From: CAYURP01 sp964447175
GTDB taxonomy: Bacteria > Zixibacteria > MSB-5A5 > SM23-73-2
Assembly: GCA_964447175.1 (NCBI GenBank)
Contig: CAYURP010000001.1
Location: 79,951 to 143,950, forward strand
Length of the DNA: 64,000 nucleotides
Direction: 5' to 3'
Shown here piece by piece: positions 17,896 through 26,598 of this stretch. Below the pieces are notes generated by a model, which saw only the letters and a list, made by a program, of their open reading frames with translations, had not been told where the DNA came from and searched no databases. Both the position numbers and the translations under genes were made by a program. The first letter of the stretch is position 1. The number at the start of each line of letters is the position of its first letter.

Positions 17896-17987
17896 TTCAA
17901 TCCCTGATTTTTGTCAATAAAACGGGAATGTAGTATTAATATTAGATATTCCAAGTACTAGACTTCAACCTTTGCGTCTTCTGTCGA

Positions 17988-19076
17988 TCAGTTTACCCAT
18001 CTAACGCCATCAACGTAGAAGGTTTTATCACCTTGTTCCACTGTGATCATGAATGGGCAGAATATCTTTTCCAAGTTAGCTCCCGAGAATGCATCCACAG
18101 GAATACTTATCTCCTGCCAAGTGCTGTCTCCGTCCCATCCATGGTCAGCGAGGTAAACTCTGAATTTACTACCGTATCTACTATAGTGCTGTATCTCAAT
18201 CTTCATAATTTCTGCTGTCTTCACCCAGAACTTAAGATAAGCATAAGCTGATAAGTCTACCGTATGGTCTGAAGGTTGGTTGAGGAATACACCCCAACCT
18301 GCATAATTCTTCTTATTTCCCCAGTTTGGACCACTTTTCGTCTTAAAACATGTGTATCCTTCAGGAGCATTCTCACCTGTATAGCTTGGGTCGAACAAAG
18401 CTTCCGGTCCTCCCCAATCTTCTCCACTCCAAATCCAAATCTCACCGTCATCACGGTCACCCAAGTCATTATAGATAGTATAATCGCAAGTGAGAGTTAT
18501 GTTCTGTGAGACAGTATCTTTTGCTCCATCATTATCAGCGACAATGAGAACAACCTCATAGCTTCCTGCTACTGCGTATTGATGACTTGGATTCTGGATG
18601 CTATAAAGTGAATCATCGCCAAAGTTCCACTCCCAGATCACAATTTCTCCGTCGTCATCCGCTGATTCATCTGTGAACTTCACTGCGCAACCATTGGTGG
18701 AACAGACAAAAGCAGCTATAGGAGGGCGATTTATAATGTCTACAGTGTCTAAGTAACTACCTGTGGCTCCATCGTTATCAGTGACAGTAAGACATACTTC
18801 AAAAGTTCCGACACTCACATATCGATGGGTGGGGTTTTGAGCTGTAGATACCGATCCATCACCGAAATTCCAGTGCCAATCAGTAATTTCTCCGTCTGGA
18901 TCTGTGGACTGGTCAACAAATTGGACTTCTCGTAAGTTGGTCGAGTAAGAAAAAGAAGCAATTGGGGGGTTGATTTCAGGTTCGGTCGATTTTTTGGAAC
19001 ACTGAAAATTCATAACAACTCCAAGGAACCCAATAATCAAGATAACCGATGTCTTGTAAATCTTTTGTTTCTCCAT
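17988..19076 (-). CDS. PKD-domain lipoprotein
   Basis: The chosen start is the ATG at 19076, which has GAGGAGTG nine bases upstream. A longer frame from 19100 would overlap the preceding gene. The 362-residue protein has a membrane-crossing signal, then Cys in 'NFQCSKKSTEPE', so it is probably a lipoprotein. Two PKD domains follow (about 45-115 and 120-195), each with the typical 'WNFGDGS' or 'WNFGDDS' motif. A C-terminal domain of about 150 residues resembles a carbohydrate-binding beta-sandwich ('AYLKFWVKTAE', 'YVDGVRW'). PKD and sugar-binding modules often accompany secreted glycosidases, and the adjacent gene is one. No catalytic motif is seen here. Confidence 0.75.
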   Translation of the reverse strand: MEKQKIYKTSVILIIGFLGVVMNFQCSKKSTEPEINPPIASFSYSTNLREVQFVDQSTDPDGEITDWHWNFGDGSVSTAQNPTHRYVSVGTFEVCLTVTDNDGATGSYLDTVDIINRPPIAAFVCSTNGCAVKFTDESADDDGEIVIWEWNFGDDSLYSIQNPSHQYAVAGSYEVVLIVADNDGAKDTVSQNITLTCDYTIYNDLGDRDDGEIWIWSGEDWGGPEALFDPSYTGENAPEGYTCFKTKSGPNWGNKKNYAGWGVFLNQPSDHTVDLSAYAYLKFWVKTAEIMKIEIQHYSRYGSKFRVYLADHGWDGDSTWQEISIPVDAFSGANLEKIFCPFMITVEQGDKTFYVDGVRWVN

Positions 19077-19096
19077 TTTTATCACTCCTCGTATCA

Positions 19097-20755
19097 TCAT
19101 TTTTTTCTTTTTTGGAAATTTTGACTTAAGGAGAATTCAAATGGTATCACACCCTCTCTGCAACCAATACCTGTAGTAATAGTTATACCCTCGACTACAA
19201 TCTCATCAAGATAAATTGTACTTCCATTAGGATTTTGATTATAATTTGTAACCCAACAAAATCCACCTATAACCATGCTGAGGTCTTTTCCTGTCAAGTT
19301 AAGCGAGCATCCTTTCCATTCATTTGTCAATGTAATTACACCAGTCGAAATAGGCCCATAAGAATCCAAATAATCAAGTGTAGGATCATTAATTCCTCCT
19401 GTTTTAAACTCTACTTTTTCTCCTCCTTCTTTTCCCTTTGCCCAAAAACTGAGTTTTACGGAATCATATCTAGCTAATGAATTGGAAAAATCATAACCAG
19501 GGTATTTACCCCAATTATTGACTGGAAACTGCCAATAAATTCCACCCCATTGAGCGGGAGAAGGTGAATATGAAATTCGAATACAAGTCTCACCAGAATG
19601 AGGATTATCAGTAGATAATTCATCTATTATCTCAGTAGGGTTTGCAGAGGTTGAATCATCACCTATGTAATGGGCGAGTTCGCCCATCCAGCCACTAGAA
19701 AAAAATCCGTTCAATGGATCACATCCATCATTATAAACATACAATGGTAGAGTAGTTTCTGTAGGATTCACTACTCTGGGGGCTCTGTTTATTCCATTTT
19801 GTGCAGACTCAGGGATTAAATCTTTTAATTGTGGTTTTGGTGAACCATTGGAAAAATACATTCCCCAGTGACTTCCGGCCTCTCCTTCCAATTTGCTTTT
19901 CCATTCTTCATCAAATATTTCAAAATAAAAATAGTCAATCTTATTACTATCAGCCATAGAGATAAAATCAGAAAGATATCTCTTCTGGTTTTCCTCGCCT
20001 GGAATTGCGTTACTACGTTTTTCACCTTTCGACGGCCAACCGGTCTCGCCAATGATAATCTTCTTATTTGGATAACTTGTTTTTAATTCATTCCATTTTT
20101 CTAATACGTAATTAGCGCCTTCTTCAACCGCTCTACCCTCCCAATAAGGGTAAATATGAACCAATAGAACATCTACTGCTTGTGCTAATTGAGGGTGGTC
20201 AAGCCAATAATTCCATATTTCAGCTGTGGCGACGGGCAGATTTGTAGTGTTTTTTACTTCTGAAATAAAATCTAGTAGTTGTTGTTCAGAAAGATCGTTT
20301 CTTAACAAAACTTCACTACCGACAATCAAACCTTTCACATGACTTAAATTCTGATTTGCTATATTTATCAAACTATTTATTTGCCTTGCATTTTCACATT
20401 CATATTTTGAAATCCACGCTCCAGGATAGCAGTCAATTCCATACTCCTGACATAGAGAAGGTATTTGCTCCAAATTATCCGTAGTTCCATATGTGCGAAT
20501 GGAGACTGCCAAATTCTTAATAAAAGCGATATCTTCGGTAAACTCGCTGATAGTGGGGTGAATGCCGCAATCCGGATCCTCATTGTCGCGATATGGTCCA
20601 TAACATAGTCCTAAAAATTTTTCATTTTCTGGTTTAGGCCCATTTCTATTTGGTTCTGGACCCTTTTTCGTGCACTCAAGCAATAATAGTGAAAGAGTAA
20701 TAAAAGCGATTATTAACGAAACAGGCAATAGTTTAGTTCTGTATATCTTTCCCAT
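19097..20755 (-). CDS. GH17-like glycoside hydrolase lipoprotein (putative beta-1,3-glucanase)
   Basis: The 552-residue protein has a signal ending in 'LLLLECTKKGPEP', suggesting a lipoprotein. Residues 45-315 fit a GH17 (beta/alpha)8 barrel: 'FLGLCYGPYRDNEDP', 'VSIRTYGTTDNLEQIP', the putative acid in 'LIVGSEVLLRND', 'LLVHIYPYWEG' and the nucleophile motif 'IIGETGWPSKGE'. GH17 enzymes cut beta-1,3-glucans such as laminarin or callose. The C-terminal 220 residues form a further beta-rich domain ('SLARYDSVKLSFWAKGKEGG') like the one in the neighbouring PKD protein. Its end lies 21 bp from the chosen start of that gene. The putative function is uptake of algal or fungal glucan. Confidence 0.78.
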   Translation of the reverse strand: MGKIYRTKLLPVSLIIAFITLSLLLLECTKKGPEPNRNGPKPENEKFLGLCYGPYRDNEDPDCGIHPTISEFTEDIAFIKNLAVSIRTYGTTDNLEQIPSLCQEYGIDCYPGAWISKYECENARQINSLINIANQNLSHVKGLIVGSEVLLRNDLSEQQLLDFISEVKNTTNLPVATAEIWNYWLDHPQLAQAVDVLLVHIYPYWEGRAVEEGANYVLEKWNELKTSYPNKKIIIGETGWPSKGEKRSNAIPGEENQKRYLSDFISMADSNKIDYFYFEIFDEEWKSKLEGEAGSHWGMYFSNGSPKPQLKDLIPESAQNGINRAPRVVNPTETTLPLYVYNDGCDPLNGFFSSGWMGELAHYIGDDSTSANPTEIIDELSTDNPHSGETCIRISYSPSPAQWGGIYWQFPVNNWGKYPGYDFSNSLARYDSVKLSFWAKGKEGGEKVEFKTGGINDPTLDYLDSYGPISTGVITLTNEWKGCSLNLTGKDLSMVIGGFCWVTNYNQNPNGSTIYLDEIVVEGITITTGIGCREGVIPFEFSLSQNFQKRKK

Positions 20756-20791
20756 AGCTTACTTTCCTTTTTTGATATAAGATTCAAGATG

Positions 20792-22096
20792 TTATTCCGA
20801 GTTGAATAACTTGGTTAAATTCAACCTCAAGGATGGGAGGACTTCATTCGATTGCTGTAGAGACAGAGGAATGCTAAAAGCTTCCTGATATTCTGTATAA
20901 ACAAATCTAAACTGAAGACCAAATCTAATTGATTTTGTAAAAGCTCCTTCGATATCGAAGCCAGCAAAAAATTCCGTTTCCTTTAACTCCCCTAAATCGA
21001 ATGTTGTCTCCTTTTGCCTCTCATTAAATCGATGCCAGCCTTTTTCCGCTTCTAATGAAATTTTATCAGGTAGCAACAAGTTTGTCCCTCCCACCAGGTG
21101 GAAAATAGCTTGTTTGTTTTTCCCGAAATAGAAAACCGGATAGGTGATATATATTGGCAGACTAAAGCTATTTTCATCAATGAAAGATCGGTTCTTAGAC
21201 CTTACTAAATAATAGATCAGCGCATCTCCTCCAGGGGAACCTTCTTTGATATAACTTTTTCTATAAAGATTTTCGACTTCTATTACTTCCGAACCTTTTA
21301 TTTCAGAGGTTTGGATGGCAATATTTAAAATTCCCCAAAAACGAAAATGAACATCAAGACTAGTTCTATGCTCTAAGGCAAAATGTACGGTATTTTCAAT
21401 AATAAGATAATTATCTGGATTATTAGGATCTAGGATATCATCGGGTCGATACTTCACATCATCAGGGTGTGGACGACCGGTTCTTATATTACTTGGTATA
21501 TTGCCGAGACTTACTTGATCGCCCTTTCGATATCCAAAGCCAAATCCAAACCCAAATCTTATGCCTTCAATTTTACCCAACAGTTTTTTTGCTAATTGGT
21601 GAATTTTTTCATCCGCCTTGTCTATTTCAGTTGTAGAAAATGTTATGTTTTTCTCTGTAATAATAGAATTATTTAATACATTAATAGCTTTGGCTTTAAA
21701 TTCGATTTTCCTACTACCCTCCGAATCGATTTTTGTTATGATGATTGTTCTAACCTGCTCAGATATACTTTTTTTGATACCATCAAGCACTGTTGATGGC
21801 TCGTCATCATAACTTATTACTGATAATATTCCGGTTAAGCTTGAATTAGGTAGGAATATCAAATCAGAAAGATTTATTAATTCAAGCTGCAAATCTTCCG
21901 GGAATTTCTCGGGGAAATTTGTATGGTAATGCGTTTCTAAGATATTCTGAACACTCCTATCTAATCCTTGTGAAATCTCCGCTGAAGGAAGCATTACAAT
22001 TGGAGAATTAAAGCTGTTTAATGTACGGCCGAAAACCGTTTTCGAGCTCAGAAGGATCAAGTAAACTAACAGAATTAAGCGAGTTTTGGATTTCAT
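20792..22096 (-). CDS. Secreted/outer-membrane protein of unknown function
   Basis: I do not recognise this 434-residue protein. It has a signal peptide (to about residue 23, '..SSKTVFGRT'). Residues 25-185 are a soluble domain with 'VMLPSAEISQGLDRSVQNIL', resembling domains that assemble gene-dose-dependent secreted factors, but no catalytic motif stands out. A Gly/Phe-rich stretch 'IRFGFGFGFGYRKGD' begins a C-terminal half of alternating hydrophobic strands that looks like an outer-membrane beta-barrel. It is the second gene of the island's minus-strand operon, 15 bp after the coiled-coil gene, and probably acts in the envelope. Confidence 0.6.
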   Translation of the reverse strand: MKSKTRLILLVYLILLSSKTVFGRTLNSFNSPIVMLPSAEISQGLDRSVQNILETHYHTNFPEKFPEDLQLELINLSDLIFLPNSSLTGILSVISYDDEPSTVLDGIKKSISEQVRTIIITKIDSEGSRKIEFKAKAINVLNNSIITEKNITFSTTEIDKADEKIHQLAKKLLGKIEGIRFGFGFGFGYRKGDQVSLGNIPSNIRTGRPHPDDVKYRPDDILDPNNPDNYLIIENTVHFALEHRTSLDVHFRFWGILNIAIQTSEIKGSEVIEVENLYRKSYIKEGSPGGDALIYYLVRSKNRSFIDENSFSLPIYITYPVFYFGKNKQAIFHLVGGTNLLLPDKISLEAEKGWHRFNERQKETTFDLGELKETEFFAGFDIEGAFTKSIRFGLQFRFVYTEYQEAFSIPLSLQQSNEVLPSLRLNLTKLFNSE

Positions 22097-22111
22097 TTTT
22101 CGATTTCCACT

Positions 22112-22822
22112 CTAATCTCTTCGTTTAAAATGAGATTTCTCTACAGATTTCTCTGATGCTGGCCCTTCAAAAATTATGCTATCACTAAATTCCCATGTTG
22201 TTACTGCCTTATCTGTATATTCTATTCTTAAATTGTAAACACCTTCTTCAGCTCTCAGCTTAAAGTTATTTTTCTTACCTTGAGCTTTTAATGTGTCATT
22301 TAGGAATATTTTAAAATCAGGTATCTGATATACAAAGTCAGAAAGATCAATAATAACCTCATAAGTTCCCAGTGGCTCCCCTGTTAAACTATCAATTAAA
22401 CTATTAGGGCGTTTATTTTCTTCTCTGAGGTTGTTGAGTTCATTATTGGTGGTTTGAAGGTCTTGTTTTAAGGAATTGATTTCTTGCGTTTGGCTGTTAA
22501 TTTCCTTATTCAAATCTTGCTTCTCCTTCTCTAAACGAACTATCTTGCCTGACAAAGCCTTTCTGCTTTCGGTTAACGTCTTAATTTCGTTATCACGTCG
22601 TTGGATTATCTCATCGATGCTTACCGCCCACTTATGAGTGGAGTAACCCGCCCAAAAAAGTGCATTAAAGATTCCGAATATAGCTGCCCACCTTTTTAAG
22701 GTTGACCAAATTGTCTTTTCAGATTGTGGCCGATCGTCAACATCGGGAATTGCATTCTGAGGTTCTTTTTCTCTCTTTGTTGGCTTGGTAGAATTGTCAG
22801 AATGTTTTTTAGATTTTTTCAT
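22112..22822 (-). CDS. Membrane-anchored coiled-coil protein, unknown
   Basis: This 236-residue protein has a charged N-terminal tail, one membrane helix ('WAAIFGIFNALFWAGYSTHKW', about 45-65), a coiled coil (about 72-130: 'LEKEKQDLNKEINSQTQEIN' and 'LKQDLQTTNNELNNLREEN') and a C-terminal beta-rich domain of about 90 residues ('GEPLGTYEVIIDLSDFVYQI'). This resembles small periplasmic beta-sandwich modules. Function is unknown. It is the first gene of the island operon, 15 bp ahead of the putative outer-membrane protein, so the two may work together. Confidence 0.6.
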   Translation of the reverse strand: MKKSKKHSDNSTKPTKREKEPQNAIPDVDDRPQSEKTIWSTLKRWAAIFGIFNALFWAGYSTHKWAVSIDEIIQRRDNEIKTLTESRKALSGKIVRLEKEKQDLNKEINSQTQEINSLKQDLQTTNNELNNLREENKRPNSLIDSLTGEPLGTYEVIIDLSDFVYQIPDFKIFLNDTLKAQGKKNNFKLRAEEGVYNLRIEYTDKAVTTWEFSDSIIFEGPASEKSVEKSHFKRRD

Positions 22823-22870
22823 AGATGCCCTGATATTCTTAAATTAGAATATTCTGTCTGCATTTTTTTG

Positions 22871-22996
22871 CTAATAACTATTCTTATACAGTTCCGCATA
22901 AGAACCTTTGGATGCTGAATCTGCTGTATAAATACCTCGGAGAGCACCGTAAAAATCGATAACTCCAACAAATCTAATGGCTTTTTTCTCATACAT
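22871..22996 (-). CDS. Small ORF, 41 residues, unknown
   Basis: An ATG at 22996 opens 'MYEKKAIRFVGVIDFYGALRG' and ends in TAG at 22871. No good ribosome-binding site is visible. It may be a small protein or the end of a decayed gene upstream of the island operon. It is included because it is a clean frame in an otherwise empty stretch. Confidence 0.3.
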   Translation of the reverse strand: MYEKKAIRFVGVIDFYGALRGIYTADSASKGSYAELYKNSY

Positions 22997-23051
22997 GCAA
23001 TCTGTCTGGCGGTTTATTCAGTCTTTATAAACTACCACCTGATTATACCGT

Positions 23052-23204
23052 TTATAGGTTGTCCGCTGGGTTTATCACCACCTTACTGTCGTGTTTAAGA
23101 ATATGGGTGTAAATCATCGTCGTCTTGCGCTTTCTGTGCCCAAGCAGTTCCTGAACTGTTCGTATGTCATAACTACCTTCCAGCAAATCGTCTGAGAATA
23201 GTGC
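23052..23204 (-). pseudogene. Tyrosine recombinase/integrase C-terminal remnant
   Basis: The minus strand reads 'LLEGSYDIRTVQELLGHRKR' followed by 'KTTMIYTHILKH', ending 'VVINPADNL' and stop. This is the box II C-terminus of tyrosine recombinases, with the conserved 'LLGH' His and the catalytic Tyr in 'TMIYTH'. It is closest in style to IntI/Xer-type integrases. The frame is broken just upstream (a TGA at 23205-23207). The expected box-II His-x-x-Arg (HTFRHSFATH-like) region is degraded and the rest of the gene is missing. It lies 304 bp inside the right attachment site, as expected for an integrative element. Confidence 0.85.
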
Positions 23205-23390
23205 TCACATGTGTTATAGTTTGCAAGCTTGCTGAAGTCGTGTTTACGCCCAGTATGCTCACTTGGCTTACCCGCATTCTGTTATTTCTTTTTCTTTTTT
23301 CAGCTTTATATTAAGCTATCTCTGTCCATAAGTCAAGAAAAAAGCCACCGACTACGGCATTTTTTGTGACCATTTTGTGCCATCTTCAAG

Positions 23391-23430
23391 TCAAAACAAC
23401 TCAAAATAACTAAAAACAACTCTAAACAAC
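23391..23430. repeat. Four 10-bp tandem repeats near the right attachment site
   Basis: The units TCAAAACAAC, TCAAAATAAC, TAAAAACAAC and TCTAAACAAC lie end to end with an exact period of 10. Repeats of this kind near attachment sites often bind the integrase N-terminal arm domain. Confidence 0.65.
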
Positions 23431-23507
23431 CATAAAAGACAAATTTCTGAGTGTTGAGCTGTTAGCACCTAATTTGCTATTAGATAGTAGGTTACAGAAT
23501 CTCCCCT

Positions 23508-23531
23508 GTTCGAATCCCAGTCTCTCCGCTT
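23508..23531 (+). other. Attachment site (right)
   Basis: This is an exact 24-bp copy of the tRNA-Ser 3' end (17770-17793). The flanking bases differ from the tRNA, so it is not a second tRNA gene. Confidence 0.8.
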
Positions 23532-23704
23532 TTTGATTCTGTTATTTTTTAGATGAATGAGCATTAGGAAATTTCAGTATAAAGCTTCGGGAATTCCTAT
23601 TCCCGAAGCATCTGATATTAGATTACTAAAAATTCTTGACATGACCCTATGTGAATGTTTTTTTTAATCTGTGGTTGAACCTTAACCAAAAAAGGAGTGT
23701 AGAA

Positions 23705-24517
23705 ATGAAAAGCACCTTCAGTAAATCTATTATTATGATTTTATTGTTTGCCTGTGTTTTCTGGATTAACTGTGGAAAGGATAAGTCTGTGGATTCAGGT
23801 GACACGGTTGATAACACAAATTTTATCGCAGAAAGGTCTTTTTCCTATCAGGTGGATGTGGTAGACCATTCCCAGCTCAGCCTGGAGGCTATAAATGGTA
23901 ATATTAAGATTACGGGAATGTCTGGCTCCGACTCGGTTATTATTACAGGCATAAGAAGAGTTGGCTCGGAAAGCACCCAGGATGCCGAAGAGCACCTGCA
24001 GCTGCTTGAGGTAAGTGTAGAGGATTTGGGGAACAAAATCCTGGTAAAAACCCTTCAACCCGAAAAGTCGTACGGCCGGAGCTATCAGGTTAATTATACC
24101 ATAACACTGCCAAAAGATTTAAAGGTTTTGGTAAGCAGTGTCAATGGAAACGTTACCCTTGATTCAATAGATAATGATGTCATAGTGAGCAATGTGAACG
24201 GAACGATCACATTGAATGAAATCTACGGAAGTGCATTTGTATCATTAATCAATGGTGGAATCGATGGTGAAATTACAATGCCGCAGGATGGCGTGATACA
24301 GATGAGTGTGGTCAACGGAAATATTGTTCTAAACATACCAGTTGAAACCTCTGCAGAATTTGCAGCCGGGATTACAAACGGGAATATTGTTGTTTCCAAT
24401 CTTACCCTTCAAAACCAGGTAGTTACAAGCTCTTCCCTTAACGGTACACTTGGCGATGGAAAAGGCACGATCTCGGTTATAACGGTTAATGGTAATATAA
24501 GTGTGTCGGGATTTTAA
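23705..24517 (+). CDS. DUF4097-family lipoprotein, beta-strand repeats
   Basis: The 270-residue protein starts at the ATG at 23705, which has AAAGGAGTG upstream; a frame open from 23651 gives no better start. The signal ends 'FWINCGKDKSVDSG', a relaxed lipobox. The rest is a right-handed run of short beta repeats with alternating 'SVNGNVTLDSI', 'NVNGTITLNE' and 'VVNGNIVLN', the hallmark of DUF4097/DUF4098. Family members are cell-surface or cytoplasmic beta-helix proteins of unknown role, often near anti-sigma factors. It is the first gene outside the island and its neighbours suggest no function. Confidence 0.8.
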   Translation: MKSTFSKSIIMILLFACVFWINCGKDKSVDSGDTVDNTNFIAERSFSYQVDVVDHSQLSLEAINGNIKITGMSGSDSVIITGIRRVGSESTQDAEEHLQLLEVSVEDLGNKILVKTLQPEKSYGRSYQVNYTITLPKDLKVLVSSVNGNVTLDSIDNDVIVSNVNGTITLNEIYGSAFVSLINGGIDGEITMPQDGVIQMSVVNGNIVLNIPVETSAEFAAGITNGNIVVSNLTLQNQVVTSSSLNGTLGDGKGTISVITVNGNISVSGF

Positions 24518-24758
24518 TAGATCACCCATTTTGTGTAAGCTATCTTTTGTCATTGTTTCCGATTTTGGCTCTCCAATAAACTAAACCATCCCTTTTTACG
24601 TATATTTTTTTACTGTATAATTGAACCTTCTGCTGGTTGGTCTGGCGGGAGGAGGTTACCCTGATTTAGATTTGAAAAATATGTTTTTTTTCCATTTCAA
24701 ATAAGTAGCTTTTGACTAAGAATCTAATTGGTTAACATTAAAGAGTTTGGAGGATGAT

Positions 24759-26387
24759 ATGGAGACGTATCGAATACCTTGTCCGGCTAATGAACCGATT
24801 TACAGCTATGCTCCGGGAACACCAGAGCGAAAAAAGCTGAAAGCTGCCCTGGAGGAATTGAAATCCAAGCAGATAGAAATACCCATGGTTATCAATGGTC
24901 AGGAGGTAAAATCCGATAACAAGGCCAAGATCACCGCACCGCACGATCACAATCTTGTTTTGGGTTATGTATACAAAGGTAGCAAGAAAGATACCGAGTC
25001 GGCAATCCAGGCCGCGCTGAAAGCTCAAAAGGAATGGGCGACCTTGTCGGGTAAACACCGTGCTGCTATCTTTTTAAAGGCAGCTGACCTTTTGGCCGGA
25101 CCTTATCGCTATATTATGAATGCAGCTTCTATGTTAGGACACTCTAAAACTGTATTCCAGGCGGAGATCGATGGCGTTTGTGAGCTGGTCGATTTCCTGC
25201 GGTTCAATGCCTATTACATGCAGATGATCTCCGATATACAGCCCATAAATCCTGATCCTTTGGTGTGGAATCGCCTTGACTACCGGCCTCTGGAAGGATT
25301 TGTCTTTGCAGTTACCCCGTTCAATTTCATTTCCATCAATGGCAACCTTCCTACCGCACCAGCTATATGGGGGAATGTGGTAGTATGGAAGCCGCCAGCC
25401 TCCACGCCTTACACCTCGCACTTCTTTATGAAAATTCTAATGGAGGCAGGTTTGCCCCCGGGAGTTATCAACTTCGTTACCGGCAGGTCATCTGAGATCG
25501 GCGAGGTGGTTTTAAACAACGAGAATTTCGCAGGAGTACATTTCACCGGATCAACCGCGGTGTTCCATAATATGTGGAAGACCATTGGAGGGAATATCGC
25601 CAAATACAAGACTTATCCTCGCATTGTGGGTGAAACCGGAGGCAAAGATTTCATCTTCGTTCATAAATCAGCAGTTCCGGAGGAAGTTGCCACTGCTATC
25701 ACAAGAGGTGCTTTTGAATATCAGGGCCAGAAGTGTTCAGCAGCATCCCGGGCTTACATTCCCAGATCAATCTGGCTCAGAATCAAAGAGATTGTATTAA
25801 ATCAGATAGGTGAGATAAAGATGGGTGATCCGTGTGATTTCAGCAACTTTATGAATGCCATAATCGACAGGGGCGCATATGACAGCATCAAATCCTATAT
25901 AGACTTTGCCAAGAACGCATCAGATGCTGAGATCATTGTTGGAGGCAACTGTGACGATTCCAAAGGTTATTTCATCGATGCTACGGTGATTGAGACCGGA
26001 AATCCCAGGTTCAAGACCATGGTGGAGGAGATATTCGGCCCGGTAATCACCATTTACGTTTACAATGATGCAGATTACGAGAAGACCTTAAACTTATGTG
26101 ACCAGACCTCACCTTATGCCTTAACCGGTGCGATTTTCGCAACAGATCGGAATGCCGTTGAGTTAGCAGAGAGTATCTTACGACAGGCAGCCGGAAACTT
26201 CTATATCAATGACAAACCCACCGGAGCAGTGGTAGCACAGCAGCCATTCGGGGGCGGAAGAGCCTCAGGCACCAATGACAAAGCCGGCGGTTTTCACAAC
26301 ATGATCCGCTGGACATCGCCCCGGTCAATTAAGGAGAATCTTGTACCTCCGAAGGACTTCAAGTATCCTTTTATGATGGAGCCGTAA
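24759..26387 (+). CDS. pruA: 1-pyrroline-5-carboxylate dehydrogenase (L-glutamate gamma-semialdehyde dehydrogenase)
   Basis: The ATG at 24759 is chosen because GGAGG lies 5 bases upstream; a TTG at 24747 overlaps that site. The 542-residue length is normal for the eukaryote-like ALDH4 group. Landmarks are 'GFVFAVTPFNFISINGNLPT', 'GETGGKDFIFVH' with catalytic Glu, the catalytic Cys near residue 326 in 'EYQGQKCSAASR' and 'QQPFGGGRASGTNDKAGG'. It oxidises glutamate semialdehyde (from proline or arginine breakdown) to glutamate with NAD. There is no proline dehydrogenase gene in the window. Confidence 0.94.
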   Translation: METYRIPCPANEPIYSYAPGTPERKKLKAALEELKSKQIEIPMVINGQEVKSDNKAKITAPHDHNLVLGYVYKGSKKDTESAIQAALKAQKEWATLSGKHRAAIFLKAADLLAGPYRYIMNAASMLGHSKTVFQAEIDGVCELVDFLRFNAYYMQMISDIQPINPDPLVWNRLDYRPLEGFVFAVTPFNFISINGNLPTAPAIWGNVVVWKPPASTPYTSHFFMKILMEAGLPPGVINFVTGRSSEIGEVVLNNENFAGVHFTGSTAVFHNMWKTIGGNIAKYKTYPRIVGETGGKDFIFVHKSAVPEEVATAITRGAFEYQGQKCSAASRAYIPRSIWLRIKEIVLNQIGEIKMGDPCDFSNFMNAIIDRGAYDSIKSYIDFAKNASDAEIIVGGNCDDSKGYFIDATVIETGNPRFKTMVEEIFGPVITIYVYNDADYEKTLNLCDQTSPYALTGAIFATDRNAVELAESILRQAAGNFYINDKPTGAVVAQQPFGGGRASGTNDKAGGFHNMIRWTSPRSIKENLVPPKDFKYPFMMEP

Positions 26388-26436
26388 GAATTAGTAAATA
26401 GTTCATAGTTAATAGTGGATAGTTGGAATAGAATCC

Positions 26437-26526
26437 GTAGGCTGGGCAACCTTACCCAGCCTGAATTTTACTGGGGCTGATCATCCTATAGGCAGATCCC
26501 GCCAGAGGCGGGAGAGCCCCAGCTAC
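26437..26526. repeat. 90-bp composite GTAG...CTAC hairpin element, copy 1
   Basis: The element begins with GTAG and ends with CTAC. Inside are hairpin GGCTGGG/CCCAGCC and a nested hairpin CTGGGGCT...AGCCCCAG enclosing CCCGCC/GGCGGG. A second copy lies at 26838-26928. Confidence 0.75.
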
Positions 26527-26541
26527 GAGAACAAAAATAAG

Positions 26542-26586
26542 GTAGCACAGGTTGTCACGCGGAACGGGCAGGCAACCTGTGATTAC
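26542..26586. repeat. GTAG-headed hairpin, CACAGGTTG family
   Basis: GTAG is followed by CACAGGTTGTC, a spacer and GGCAACCTGTG, a strong 11-bp stem. Confidence 0.6.
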
Positions 26587-26598
26587 AAATTTGGTTTT

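Larger units (their letters stand above)
17770..23531. mobile_element. Decayed tRNA-Ser integrative element, 5.8 kb
   Basis: The element is bounded by 24-bp direct repeats of the tRNA-Ser 3' end. It holds four minus-strand envelope or secreted protein genes, a fragment of a duplicated gene next to the left end, a small ORF, the C-terminal remnant of a tyrosine recombinase near the right end, and four 10-bp tandem repeats 77 bp inside the right end. No intact integrase remains, so it cannot move by itself. Confidence 0.75.

Noticed and set aside
23052..23531. Integron with attC sites
   Set aside because: The remnant integrase tail looks IntI-like, but no attC-type paired cores are visible and the att repeats are tRNA ends.
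23651..23704. Longer N-terminus for the DUF4097 lipoprotein
   Set aside because: The ATG at 23705 has a strong SD and begins a proper signal peptide; the upstream 18 codons lack both.
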